Source: a virus
Strand: one strand, 5' to 3'
DNA length: 20,831 nt
Virus record (IMG/VR): IMGVR_UViG_3300025646_000471
Location: 1-20,831 of that record
The notes under the pieces were generated by a model. That model worked only from the letters and a program-made list of their open reading frames with translations, was not told where the DNA came from and did no database searches. The stretch's first letter is position 1, and each line of letters begins with the position of its first letter. Shown here piece by piece: positions 5,805 through 12,931 of the stretch. Made by a program: the position numbers and the translations under genes.

Positions 5805-6174
5805 GGCTGTCCGTTCTGTTGAGCAAGGTAGACTTACAAATAAGATTGGAAGGTTTATACTTGACCGCTCTGGAGAAATAGCAAATTCATCATTTAAGTC
5901 ACCAGAGAATCCTGAGCTGACTCAGGCTCTTATTGATGATGCTGTAATGAGATGCTGTGAAAAGTTCCTGCATTATTACAGGCCAAATGAAAGCGCAGCA
6001 AACCTAATCATATCTATGATATTTTCTGCGATGTATAATAAAATGACCTCACTAAACTGGAGCGATGTCTATGGTCAAAAGATATCAGGGAAAGTTCGTT
6101 TGGTTGAAGATGGCGACATAGTAATTAAATACGTTCGCTATATGAAAGATGATAACATAAGTAAAGACCTATGA
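5773..6174 (+). CDS. Candidate late transcription sigma factor, T4 gp55-like
   Basis: The likely start is ATG 5773 (MRYDKDEIEIE); an in-frame ATG at 5761 is also possible. The 133-residue product contains ELTQALIDDAVMRCCEKFLHYY followed by ANLIISMIFSAMYNKMTSL, which recalls the region 2-like helices of T4 gp55-type late sigma factors, where an E/D-x-I-x-D-A-I-x-x-C segment is followed by an aromatic-rich helix carrying basic residues. Such proteins guide host RNA polymerase to phage late promoters. It is located at the end of the early block, just before the convergent late genes, where a late switch would fit. Similarity is at the pattern level only; no -10-like late promoter could be matched to it. 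Confidence 0.5.
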   Translation: MRYDKDEIEIEAVRSVEQGRLTNKIGRFILDRSGEIANSSFKSPENPELTQALIDDAVMRCCEKFLHYYRPNESAANLIISMIFSAMYNKMTSLNWSDVYGQKISGKVRLVEDGDIVIKYVRYMKDDNISKDL

Positions 6175-6413
6175 ACTTATATGAAACTTGGCTGATAGTT
6201 GTTAGCACAGGACTCCTGTTTTGCTATCTATATATATTTGATCCGTTTGTTCGGTTTATCGATGAGAACCTAAATTTTAAACCTTTTAACTGCGTTTTGT
6301 GCGCTACCTTTTGGGCATCAATTATTATTGATTTACTTTTAGGAATTAATATTATTTACGCTTGTTTCTCCGCATTTGTGGCGGAAATGGCATATCGTAA
6401 ATTGGTAAATTAA
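6171..6413 (+). CDS. Small membrane protein with a Cys-x2-Cys motif
   Basis: An 80-residue protein coupled to the upstream gene by an ATGA overlap. Two hydrophobic segments are evident, at about residues 6-24 (WLIVVSTGLLFCYLYIFD) and 45-72 (FWASIIIDLLLGINIIYACFSAF), separated by a loop with KPFNCVLC. The paired Cys residues stand just before the second membrane segment, an arrangement I have seen in small uncharacterised phage membrane proteins. It lacks the context of the lysis genes, which are on the other strand, so a holin role is unlikely but not excluded. Confidence 0.6.
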   Translation: MNLYETWLIVVSTGLLFCYLYIFDPFVRFIDENLNFKPFNCVLCATFWASIIIDLLLGINIIYACFSAFVAEMAYRKLVN

Positions 6414-6417
6414 TAGT

Positions 6418-6528
6418 ATGGAACAGTTTAAATGGGTAGGTAATTGCACCTGCAACGGAACAGATTGTTCCTGTAATTATTTGTATAACGATAAACCTAA
6501 CGAAGATGCCGATTCCAGCGCCTCTTGA
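6418..6528 (+). CDS. Cys-rich micro-protein, 36 residues
   Basis: A short frame starting four bases after the previous stop. The product MEQFKWVGNCTCNGTDCSCN has four Cys in a C-x-C-x4-C-x-C pattern, then an acidic tail. Four close Cys could bind one zinc ion or form disulfides. The tight spacing and the overlap with the next small gene support a real coding sequence, but the length leaves doubt. No family is recognised. Confidence 0.45.
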   Translation: MEQFKWVGNCTCNGTDCSCNYLYNDKPNEDADSSAS

Positions 6529-6658
6529 CACTGAGAACAAAAAACAATACGCAGAACGATGTATGTCAGATGAAACAATGTTACAAGAATATCCAACACC
6601 AGCTCAGCGATATGCCGTGTGTATGGTAAAATGGAAAGATAGCATTAAGGGAAAATAA
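6506..6658 (+). CDS. Conserved-looking small phage protein, 50 residues
   Basis: It starts within the Cys-rich gene and ends two bases before the convergent terminator. The pattern MPIPAPLDTENKKQYAERCM, then EYPTPAQRYAVC and a final Val-Lys-Trp-Lys, resembles a short segment often found in Bacteroidota phages either as a tiny protein or near portal or protease genes (pattern M-P-I-P ... R-C-M ... E-Y-P ... Q-R-x-A-V-C ... W). Its function is unknown to me. The recall of the pattern supports that it is a real gene. Confidence 0.55.
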   Translation: MPIPAPLDTENKKQYAERCMSDETMLQEYPTPAQRYAVCMVKWKDSIKGK

Positions 6659-6682
6659 AAAAGGGGGCGTAAGCCCCCTTCT
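6657..6682. terminator. Shared bidirectional terminator between convergent blocks
   Basis: GGGGGC (6663-6668) pairs with GCCCCC (6673-6678) over a GTAA loop, with flanking A and T residues extending the stem. In the minus direction it is followed by a strong T-tract (complement of the A run at 6655-6662). In the plus direction it is followed by TTCTTC, a weaker tract. It lies between the stop at 6658 and the minus-strand stop at 6687, so it can end both transcripts. Confidence 0.85.
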
Positions 6683-6686
6683 TCGT

Positions 6687-7088
6687 TTAACCAAATAACC
6701 TATATCTCACAAAAATCAATAGACCAAATATAATTAATAAAAGTACAGATAACCAAATAATTACTTCCTTAAATTCATTTTTTTTTGGCTCTGCTGGCTT
6801 GTATACATATTTAGTGACGTTTACACGAACAGTGTCTGAAGGGCAGTCAACATTTAGATAGACAAGACTATCTCGAAAGTCAACCTTTACTTTTACGCGA
6901 TCTTGATAAATTACCGTGTCCCTGAACAATGTCACTGTGTCTGTTAGTGTTCTTTCCTTGGTTACAATTACCGTGTCCCGAACAATCACACTCTCTGGGA
7001 CTAAGACTACACCACTTCTGCATCCACTAACTACCGCAAGAAGTGCACTCGTCAGGATTATCAATATTACAGGTCGGAACTGGCGCAT
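6687..7088 (-). CDS. Candidate unimolecular spanin (lipoprotein with C-terminal membrane anchor)
   Basis: A 133-residue protein with an N-terminal lipoprotein signal peptide: a basic start (MRQFR), a hydrophobic core, and a lipobox VSGC with the lipidated Cys at residue 23. At the other end residues 109-127 (VIIWLSVLLLIIFGLLIFV) form a membrane helix followed by Arg-Tyr-Arg. The middle is rich in alternating Val/Asp/Thr (VIVRDTVIVTKE, VTLFRDTVIYQD), implying beta strands. A lipid-anchored N-terminus plus an inner-membrane C-terminal helix is the layout of u-spanins such as T1 gp11, which fuse inner and outer membranes at the last step of lysis. It directly follows the endolysin gene, as a spanin should. 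A plain accessory lysis protein is the alternative. Confidence 0.65.
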   Translation of the reverse strand: MRQFRPVILIILTSALLAVVSGCRSGVVLVPESVIVRDTVIVTKERTLTDTVTLFRDTVIYQDRVKVKVDFRDSLVYLNVDCPSDTVRVNVTKYVYKPAEPKKNEFKEVIIWLSVLLLIIFGLLIFVRYRLFG

Positions 7089-7111
7089 TGTCTAATTGAT
7101 TTAACCATTCA

Positions 7112-7564
7112 TCAAAATGGCTTGTACTTTGTTTTTCCATTTACTTTGATTGCTTTGAGGATTTGCTTGCGATTTTGTGCTTTGTTAAATGATACGTGAA
7201 CCCAGTCTGGGTTTTCGTCAGTACCAAATTCCCAAATAAGTTGGTCAAATACAAGTTCATTCTTGATGTAGTTGAAAATATCTGCATTCATCTCTTCCAT
7301 CTGAATGTCTGCTGCGGCTCCATTTAGAGCGCAATGCTGCGACGTGGTTGCTCCGCCAATGGCTAGGTTCAAACGAGGGCAACGAAACCCTGAAGAGATA
7401 TTGATTGCGGTTTCAAAGTGATCGCGAACAGGCTGAAGTATATTGATGCACAGCTCACGAATGTAGTTCACTTGTTTTTCGTTTGGGAGATTTGCAATGC
7501 GCATAGACTTAGCAGTGTTGCTATGAATCATCTCCTTTAACGTAAAGTTTTTTGTTAGTTTCAT
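7112..7564 (-). CDS. Peptidase M15 endolysin
   Basis: A 150-residue enzyme of the Peptidase M15_3 type, a zinc-dependent cleaver of peptidoglycan peptide bonds. The N-terminus NFTLKEMIHSNTAKSMRIAN is the family's usual opening, followed by ISSGFRCPRLN. Zinc ligands are visible as His77 in SQHCALNGAAADI, Asp86 in the same segment, and His123 in WVHVSF. The His-to-Asp spacing is two residues longer than in the commonest S-x-H-x-x-G-x-A-x-D form. There is no signal peptide, so export to the periplasm would need a holin, and holin-like genes lie directly upstream. Its start overlaps the stop of the 44-residue basic protein. Confidence 0.85.
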   Translation of the reverse strand: MKLTKNFTLKEMIHSNTAKSMRIANLPNEKQVNYIRELCINILQPVRDHFETAINISSGFRCPRLNLAIGGATTSQHCALNGAAADIQMEEMNADIFNYIKNELVFDQLIWEFGTDENPDWVHVSFNKAQNRKQILKAIKVNGKTKYKPF

Positions 7565-7695
7565 CGTCCCTGACCGTTATAAGGTTTTGAATAATTTTTA
7601 GAGGACTTGTTAGCACTTGCCTTCTTAGAGTGTTTGTGGCGTTTCTTGCTTTTTGAAACGTATGTAGTTGCGCTTTGCAGTTTACTTTTTGCCAT
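7561..7695 (-). CDS. Very basic 44-residue protein in the lysis cassette
   Basis: The frame starts at ATG 7695, inside the end of the upstream holin-like gene, and its stop overlaps the endolysin start (ATGA). The product MAKSKLQSATTYVSKSKKRH continues with more Lys, Ser and Asn and no acidic residue that I can find. It lacks a membrane segment. The strict overlap on both sides argues for translation. It might be a nucleic-acid or envelope-binding factor, or a structural protein carried in the late operon; no family is recognised with certainty. Confidence 0.6.
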   Translation of the reverse strand: MAKSKLQSATTYVSKSKKRHKHSKKASANKSSKNYSKPYNGQGR

Positions 7696-7846
7696 CTTTC
7701 ATATAAAAAAAGGGAAAAGCTGCTATAATAAACGCAGCAACCTCAGATAGTTTGGCGTTTCCTGTATATACAGCTCCAAAAGAACCACCGATTAGAACGA
7801 TACCTATAAGTGTTGTTTTCCAATTGACAAATATCCGTTCTATCAT
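7682..7846 (-). CDS. Holin-like small membrane protein B
   Basis: A 54-residue protein starting with MIERIFVNWKTTLIGIVLIG. It has two hydrophobic segments (about 12-27 and 34-48) joined by a short turn around YTGNAKLSE, and a charged C-terminus (MKDGKK). Small proteins with an N-W-K-T-T-L start and a G-G-S-F-G-A turn occur as holins in Bacteroidota phages. A holin would pore the inner membrane and let the M15 endolysin reach the peptidoglycan. It starts by ATGA overlap from protein A and runs into the basic protein gene. The gene was too short to be obvious from length alone, but the coupling is convincing. Confidence 0.65.
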   Translation of the reverse strand: MIERIFVNWKTTLIGIVLIGGSFGAVYTGNAKLSEVAAFIIAAFPFFYMKDGKK

Positions 7847-8010
7847 TTCTTTTTAGATTTGATTTCGGCAATGGCCTTATAGATAAGAATAGCGGTCAGA
7901 GCGATGGTCATTACACCAGACACAGCAGAAATATATTCATTAATAGGTATAGTAAGAAATGTGATGCTACTTCCTATCCAAGAAACAATCACGCCATCAT
8001 TCTGATTCAT
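7843..8010 (-). CDS. Holin-like small membrane protein A
   Basis: A 55-residue protein (MNQNDGVIVSWIGSSITFLT...) with two likely membrane segments, about 8-22 and 30-46, and a very basic end (EIKSKKK). It is the first gene of the minus-strand lysis cassette, preceded by an 86-base gap with a terminator. Size, topology and operon position match phage holins or antiholins. With protein B next to it, one may act as holin and the other as antiholin or co-holin; the sequence cannot tell which. Confidence 0.6.
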   Translation of the reverse strand: MNQNDGVIVSWIGSSITFLTIPINEYISAVSGVMTIALTAILIYKAIAEIKSKKK

Positions 8011-8042
8011 ATCACATAAAGTATAAACTTTAATATAATATA

Positions 8043-8070
8043 CAAAAAAAGAAAGCCCCGAAGGGCTTTC
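8043..8070 (-). terminator. Terminator upstream of the lysis cassette
   Basis: GAAAGCCC (8051-8058) pairs with GGGCTTTC (8063-8070). Read on the minus strand, the loop is UUCG closed by C-G, a very stable tetraloop, and it is followed by seven T residues (8044-8050 complement). It would end transcription coming from the tail-fibre genes, leaving the lysis genes to a separate promoter or to read-through. Confidence 0.85.
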
Positions 8071-8096
8071 AACAGAGAGTATATGAGGGAGGCGGA

Positions 8097-8354
8097 CTAC
8101 TCTGTAACTTGTTCACCAACAGCAAACTCGCCAGTCTCAAGATTCAAAGAACCCTGACCATACTCCTCAGCAAGTGTGTTCATAAACTCCTGAATTTCAT
8201 TTCCTGAGTTACGAAGATCTTCAACGAGTTTATTTTGGCGAACTTTAATATCCTCTTGAGTTACATACAAACCACCCAACTCCATTTGGATTGCTTGTTG
8301 TTTAGCTTTGATCTCTCGACCTTTAGCTAATTGTTCTTCTGTTACGTGTTGCAT
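8097..8354 (-). CDS. Fibre-adjacent coiled-coil protein, 85 residues
   Basis: The ATG at 8354 (MQHVTEEQLAKG) is preferred over a TTG two codons upstream. The product is mostly helical and highly charged (GREIKAKQQAIQMELGG, KVRQNKLVEDLRN), and ends with YGQGSLNLETGEFAVGEQ. That last pattern, a short G-x-G-x-I/L-N-L-E-T-G-E-F segment after a helical body, is one I associate with small proteins next to tail fibres in marine phages. It may be a fibre-assembly helper or a virion component. The gene ends 27 bases before the terminator hairpin. Confidence 0.6.
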   Translation of the reverse strand: MQHVTEEQLAKGREIKAKQQAIQMELGGLYVTQEDIKVRQNKLVEDLRNSGNEIQEFMNTLAEEYGQGSLNLETGEFAVGEQVTE

Positions 8355-8391
8355 AATCAATTACATTAATGTGCTACTAATATACGAAATA

Positions 8392-8763
8392 TTAGCAATC
8401 AACAGCATCATCGTAATCGTTTTGCAATTTAAGATGAGCGTAAGCTTGAACCAACAAATTGTCCTCTGTATCGCTAACCTCAAAGTTATAGTGAGTGCGG
8501 TAGATTGGCTCAGCGTGAGCTTCACGAGTGGCAGCAGATGCATAAGTGGCTACCTCAAAATTGCACCGCAAAACTTTATTCCAGCTCTCTTCTGGTGCTG
8601 TTGGCATAGCGGGAACCGGATTACCATCAGTGTCTACAGTAGGATTTGCTGGGACGTAGTTGTAAGACTTAACGTCAGAAGACTCGTAGTTAAGGCGAGT
8701 AATTTTGTGGTATGCGTTTGTAAAAGTCATACCAAACTTATCAATAGTTGCTGTAATAGCCAT
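8392..8763 (-). CDS. Unknown protein near the tail fibres, 123 residues
   Basis: The product starts MAITATIDKFGMTFTNAYHK and has a beta-rich appearance with many Tyr, Thr and Val residues, a Pro-rich loop in the middle (VPANPTVDTDGNPVPAMPTA) and a C-terminal helix (NLLVQAYAHLKLQNDY). It lies in a row of small genes between the fibre genes and the lysis cassette. Its position and composition suggest a virion protein or a minor baseplate/fibre component. No established family is recognised. The leader is AT-rich without a Shine-Dalgarno sequence. Confidence 0.6.
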   Translation of the reverse strand: MAITATIDKFGMTFTNAYHKITRLNYESSDVKSYNYVPANPTVDTDGNPVPAMPTAPEESWNKVLRCNFEVATYASAATREAHAEPIYRTHYNFEVSDTEDNLLVQAYAHLKLQNDYDDAVDC

Positions 8764-8795
8764 ACTTTGAATTATTTATTTAGTTAATATACAAT

Positions 8796-9185
8796 TTATT
8801 CGCAAGAATACACATCCGCCACCTTTCCACCTTCTTCAATTTGAATCAGTTTTGTTCCGCTTGGATAGTAGAACCACTGATTGTTTCCGTTGAATATCTC
8901 TTTATTGTTATTATAGATAAATGAGCCAACGTCCACCGGGTCTGTAGTTGAGTAGTAAGAAAGCGTTTCTGAGATTGAACCCTTTTTACACCCCTGCTCT
9001 GTATCGTCAAATCCGGTCTCCGTCAAGGTTATTGCCGTAAGGGCACTATACCCATAAAACTCAGATATAGCATCAGGTTTGCTAAAGCCCGCAAGCCCAG
9101 AGAGAGTCCTCAAGCTTCCGCTTGAAGACCCTAACTCAGTTCTTATATCTCCTATTGAAAGAGCTCCGCTACTTCGTAAGGCCAT
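8796..9185 (-). CDS. Virion-associated protein with a SxFYGYS motif
   Basis: A 129-residue protein that overlaps the end of the fibre gene by 17 bases. Its first 45 residues (SSGALSIGDIRTELG, then SLRTLSGLAGFSKPDAISEFYGYS) match a short module found in many phage structural proteins, with an S-x-x-D-I-R-x-E-L-G opening and a final S-x-F-Y-G motif. The rest carries three Cys residues and a beta-like pattern (YYSTTDPVDVGSFIYNNN, WFYYPSGTKLIQIEEGG). It is likely part of the tail or fibre tip. The assignment rests on the N-terminal module and context. Confidence 0.6.
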   Translation of the reverse strand: MALRSSGALSIGDIRTELGSSSGSLRTLSGLAGFSKPDAISEFYGYSALTAITLTETGFDDTEQGCKKGSISETLSYYSTTDPVDVGSFIYNNNKEIFNGNNQWFYYPSGTKLIQIEEGGKVADVYSCE

Positions 9186-12100
9186 TGATTATCTCTTTAA
9201 GTTGATCAATCTGTGCTTGTTGTTCTTTTATAGCAGCAATAGCAAGAGTTACCATTTTATCATATCTAACAGTTTTATACTCTTCTGGATTTTTTTCAAT
9301 ATGCAAAGGGTCATAGTGTTCTGAGTTTGGGTCCCCATATCCATACTTATCATTGATATCCTTTCCTCCTTGCACAGCTACACCCATTGGCCAAACAGCC
9401 TCTACCTCTTGAGATATTAGTCCAAAATCCTTGTCACCTTCTTTCTTAGACCATACTTCCTCAGACTTTTTGTTCCATTCAAATGTATAAGCGCCTATCT
9501 TATTTATTATATCTATTGCGCTATCTATAGGTTGAATGTTTTGTTTAAGTCTTCTGTCAGAATAATACGCAATAACATCACCAGTGGCATATATTGGGCC
9601 TTCTACCTTGAAGTAAGAAACTGGGTTTCCTACAATAACATAATGGCTGGAGTGGTCAACACCATTATAACCATTACCAAAGTGCAAGTTTGAGCCAGTC
9701 CAGTCTAGTACTCGACCCATTATATCAAAAGTCTCCCAGTTACCTTGTACTCTTACACAATTATAACCACTACCAACAGACTCACCATAAAGTCTTCTAG
9801 CAGTAGAACCATTAAGCCTAATTTCTGGAAAAGATACTGTATCAATTGTCCTAACATTCTGATTCATATTAGCGGCATATGAGTCAGTAACGTTGTTCAA
9901 TAATCTCCTCCAAGAAGACCACGAATTTCTATTGTGATCTACCTCATTTCGCATATAAAGCTCAGCTCCTACACCGGGACCATAGCTGGCAGATAGCTGA
10001 TACATAGTGTATCCATTATATCCTGACCAAGTTATTACGTGACCCCAGTTTCCATCACCGGTGTATGTGGGGTACATAAAGTCCACACGAAGGCCACCGC
10101 CACCCATTTGGTTAACAAGGTCAATAGGGCGTTCTGATGTTAAATATGAACCGTATTCATAGTAAGGTTTAAGATACTGACCAGTAGTGTCTTTTCTAAC
10201 GAATGAAGATGCGTGAAGACTATCTACAGTATCGGCATTGCTTACAGACTGAGAACCTATGTTTCCTGCGTGGATAACAGCATTGCCTCCAGTTGTTATT
10301 GAGCCGTGAACGCTCAAGTTTCCAGCGTTTGAAAGGTACATCAACTGTGTACCGGCAGTATTATTAAACCAGTCGTATCCTCCAGTTCCGTAATTCCTCT
10401 GTCTAGCCGTTCCAGCGTCTTGAATTAAGTTCCAGTAGTTAGAACCGTCTCCCATATTAAGACCGCTAGACCAAGGCACTCCAGAAGCACCACCATTGTT
10501 AATAAACAACTTCCTAAGCTTAGATTCGCTATTCGGGTCTACATAATATCCAGTGTCTTCAGAGTCATAAAAGATTGGAGCACGGAATGAATATGGCGAA
10601 TATGTATATCCACCATTTGAAGCTCCATAAACATAAAGAACACCTCTAGATCCTTGACTGCTTGTTATTCTAAAACCAGTGCCTTCGTATGCATTTAGTT
10701 CTTCCCAATCATCTCCTGCGTTCCAGAGGTAGTGATTGTCGTCTCCGTTAGTTCTTAGGTATAGCTTTGTATCATTAAGTCCAAATGAGCCACCCTGATT
10801 GCCATAAACAGCACCAGAATAACTTGCATAGTTTACTGATTGAGAACCGATGTTGCCACTAGTGATCATTTCTACCCAACCAGATGTAGCAGTATCCCAC
10901 TTACCTCTGAGCCAGTATCTGTTGTCTGTAGCATTACTCGCACCGACCATCATCCAACCATAACCAACATTTGATGTTGAGTAATGTTGACCAGAAACAA
11001 TACCTTGTGCGTGAATATATCCAGCACCTTGAGGATGATCAGTTCCTTCACCCCAGATATCCCATCCAGAAAAACCCCCTTGCCAAGCATTCGCCCAATT
11101 TCCGTGGTCTTTTGCCCATCCGTTTGTACCAGTCCAGTATCCTTGATCACCAGTATACTGTTGTCTATTTGTCCAGTATCTTGGCATATTCCATCTTGCC
11201 CTAGTGTTAGTTGTTAACTGACTAAGACTAGATTCACCATTTGGGTCTACATAATATGCTGTGTCATTAGAGTCGTAGAAGATTGGTGCACGTAAAGAAT
11301 CAGCAGCTTCAACATATCCATTAGCATAAGTGTAGCCGCTGTAAAATGTCATTCTTGTGTCATAATTCCTTATGATAGTAAGGTCGTGGTTTGTTAAAGA
11401 ACCAACTTTAGATTGACCGCCAACGTGAGAGAACATACCAGTTTGAATGCCCTCATCTCTTGCGTATACTCTTATAATAGAGTGTGGTCCATTTGAAAGA
11501 TGGAACTGTGTGCCCCAACCACCAGTATCTACCCAATCACTTCCAGAATCTCCAACGTATAAATTTCTTATTCTTGAAGAGCTATTTGGGTTTAAGTAAT
11601 AAGAATTGTCATTACCATCATAATAAATAGGTGAGTAAACAGCAGTACCTGCTTCAATGTAGCTATTATTTACAATTAAACGACCGTATGGGATTGATAT
11701 AAGACCACTATTAAAACCGTCAGTTCCAGTATTTAACTCAATAGTTCCGTTGTAACCGGAGTTAATACGTACATTCCTTCCAGGAAAACTTAATATGCCT
11801 AAATCGCCTGAAAATCCAACATTACCTACCCAGATATTAGATGAATCTTTAAATGATATTTGTCCTTCTGCACCATTAATATCAAGCCTGTTTCCTGAAA
11901 CACTTATATATTCAAAGTTTCTTTGTGATGTTGTTTCTGAGTTACCCGCAGATGCAGCATAGTTTACTGATTGAGAGCCAATGTTTCCAGAATGTATAAT
12001 AGTACGAAGTGTGTTCCAACTTGTAGTATTACCAGAACGAAGATACCAGTTCTCGTGAGCGGTTGTACTAGAAGGTCCAATGATTTGCCAAGCAGCATAT

Positions 12101-12930
12101 CCATCGTGCCATCCCTGCATAGTCATTAAAGAGTGCCAATCCGATATGCCAGTAATCTGGTTGGTAAACTCCCAGGTTACACGATAGTCAGCATAATTGT
12201 TTGGAGTTAGTTGGGCAGAACGAGTATCTTGAATAATGCCGTGATATGCTCTATCGGTGTAATCGGCATAGCTCACTGACTGAGAGCCGATGTTACTTTT
12301 GTTAATAGCGGTAGAAGCGTCTTGTTTGGCATCAAGAAGAGTGGAGATGTATGCTCCAGCCCAAGACATATAAATATTACCGTCACTACCGATAAAAAGC
12401 TTTTCTGTGTTGCCAGATCTAAACGACCAGCCAGCATCACCCTCAACACCAAATAGCATTGAGCCAACTGAACGATAAATACCACCATACCCCCAGATTT
12501 CACCAACTCTTATGTTGCCGTTGGTGTATAGGTAACTTCCCGAATAAACCTCTCCTCCAAAGCGAGTTGCTCCACCATTCCAGTTAAGATATAACGTGGT
12601 GGTGTTTTCACCATAGTATGCGTTAAACTGGTCACCACCTGTTACACGAATGTTGTAATTGGTGTCTCCTGCATAGGTTATAAACCTTGCTTCACCGCTG
12701 CTAATCCTTAGCCTCTTTGTACCAGAAGTTGATACATAAAAAGAACTATCGGTACTAAGATATAACGTGATATCATTAGCACTTCCAGAGTGTGCCCAAT
12801 CATCAAGACCCAAACCGCCCCTAAATGTTGAACCATCATAAAATCGGAATGCCGCATTTACGGTGTTTGTATCAACGTGCCCAGAGGCGTATAATCTACC
12901 ACTTACGTTTGTGCTTAAAAGATTAGCCAT
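9169..12930 (-). CDS. Tail fibre with C-terminal S74 chaperone domain, 1253 residues
   Basis: A long receptor-binding fibre. The body contains repeated segments: NIGSQSV blocks near residues 210, 315, 693 and 890, and a module with F/Y-Y-D-x-N/E-D-x-x-Y-Y-V/L-(D/N)-P-N near 431, 550 and 787. Glycine, Asn, Tyr and Trp are common, as in beta-solenoid fibres. The last 130 residues form an intramolecular chaperone of peptidase family S74: the cleavage site around SDRRLK (residue 1124 on), then KDFGLISQEVEAVWP, and a C-terminal coiled coil YDKMVTLAIAAIKEQQAQID. This domain trimerises the fibre and then cuts itself off. The gene begins one base after the stop of the larger fibre gene. Domain order is seen directly; receptor is unknown. 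Confidence 0.9.
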   Translation of the reverse strand: MANLLSTNVSGRLYASGHVDTNTVNAAFRFYDGSTFRGGLGLDDWAHSGSANDITLYLSTDSSFYVSTSGTKRLRISSGEARFITYAGDTNYNIRVTGGDQFNAYYGENTTTLYLNWNGGATRFGGEVYSGSYLYTNGNIRVGEIWGYGGIYRSVGSMLFGVEGDAGWSFRSGNTEKLFIGSDGNIYMSWAGAYISTLLDAKQDASTAINKSNIGSQSVSYADYTDRAYHGIIQDTRSAQLTPNNYADYRVTWEFTNQITGISDWHSLMTMQGWHDGYAAWQIIGPSSTTAHENWYLRSGNTTSWNTLRTIIHSGNIGSQSVNYAASAGNSETTSQRNFEYISVSGNRLDINGAEGQISFKDSSNIWVGNVGFSGDLGILSFPGRNVRINSGYNGTIELNTGTDGFNSGLISIPYGRLIVNNSYIEAGTAVYSPIYYDGNDNSYYLNPNSSSRIRNLYVGDSGSDWVDTGGWGTQFHLSNGPHSIIRVYARDEGIQTGMFSHVGGQSKVGSLTNHDLTIIRNYDTRMTFYSGYTYANGYVEAADSLRAPIFYDSNDTAYYVDPNGESSLSQLTTNTRARWNMPRYWTNRQQYTGDQGYWTGTNGWAKDHGNWANAWQGGFSGWDIWGEGTDHPQGAGYIHAQGIVSGQHYSTSNVGYGWMMVGASNATDNRYWLRGKWDTATSGWVEMITSGNIGSQSVNYASYSGAVYGNQGGSFGLNDTKLYLRTNGDDNHYLWNAGDDWEELNAYEGTGFRITSSQGSRGVLYVYGASNGGYTYSPYSFRAPIFYDSEDTGYYVDPNSESKLRKLFINNGGASGVPWSSGLNMGDGSNYWNLIQDAGTARQRNYGTGGYDWFNNTAGTQLMYLSNAGNLSVHGSITTGGNAVIHAGNIGSQSVSNADTVDSLHASSFVRKDTTGQYLKPYYEYGSYLTSERPIDLVNQMGGGGLRVDFMYPTYTGDGNWGHVITWSGYNGYTMYQLSASYGPGVGAELYMRNEVDHNRNSWSSWRRLLNNVTDSYAANMNQNVRTIDTVSFPEIRLNGSTARRLYGESVGSGYNCVRVQGNWETFDIMGRVLDWTGSNLHFGNGYNGVDHSSHYVIVGNPVSYFKVEGPIYATGDVIAYYSDRRLKQNIQPIDSAIDIINKIGAYTFEWNKKSEEVWSKKEGDKDFGLISQEVEAVWPMGVAVQGGKDINDKYGYGDPNSEHYDPLHIEKNPEEYKTVRYDKMVTLAIAAIKEQQAQIDQLKEIINGLTK

Positions 12931-12931
12931 A

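Noticed and set aside
6352-6540. Minus-strand frame opposite the end of the membrane protein and the Cys-rich gene
   Set aside because: It opposes three coupled plus-strand genes and would cross the direction of the early operon.
8011-8046. Possible Bacteroidota -33/-7 promoter for the lysis cassette (TTTG, 19 bases, TACTTTAT on the minus strand)
   Set aside because: The -7 element matches the consensus TAnnTTTG only in part and the TTTG is part of the terminator T-tract, so it is too weak to list.
8308-8787. Plus-strand frame of 159 codons opposite two small genes
   Set aside because: It is antisense to minus-strand genes with sensible products, spans a gene boundary and its product is Cys- and Val-rich without a recognisable pattern.
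10950-11217. Frames on both strands inside the 1253-residue fibre
   Set aside because: They lie wholly within a well-supported long gene and have no start context or recognisable domain.
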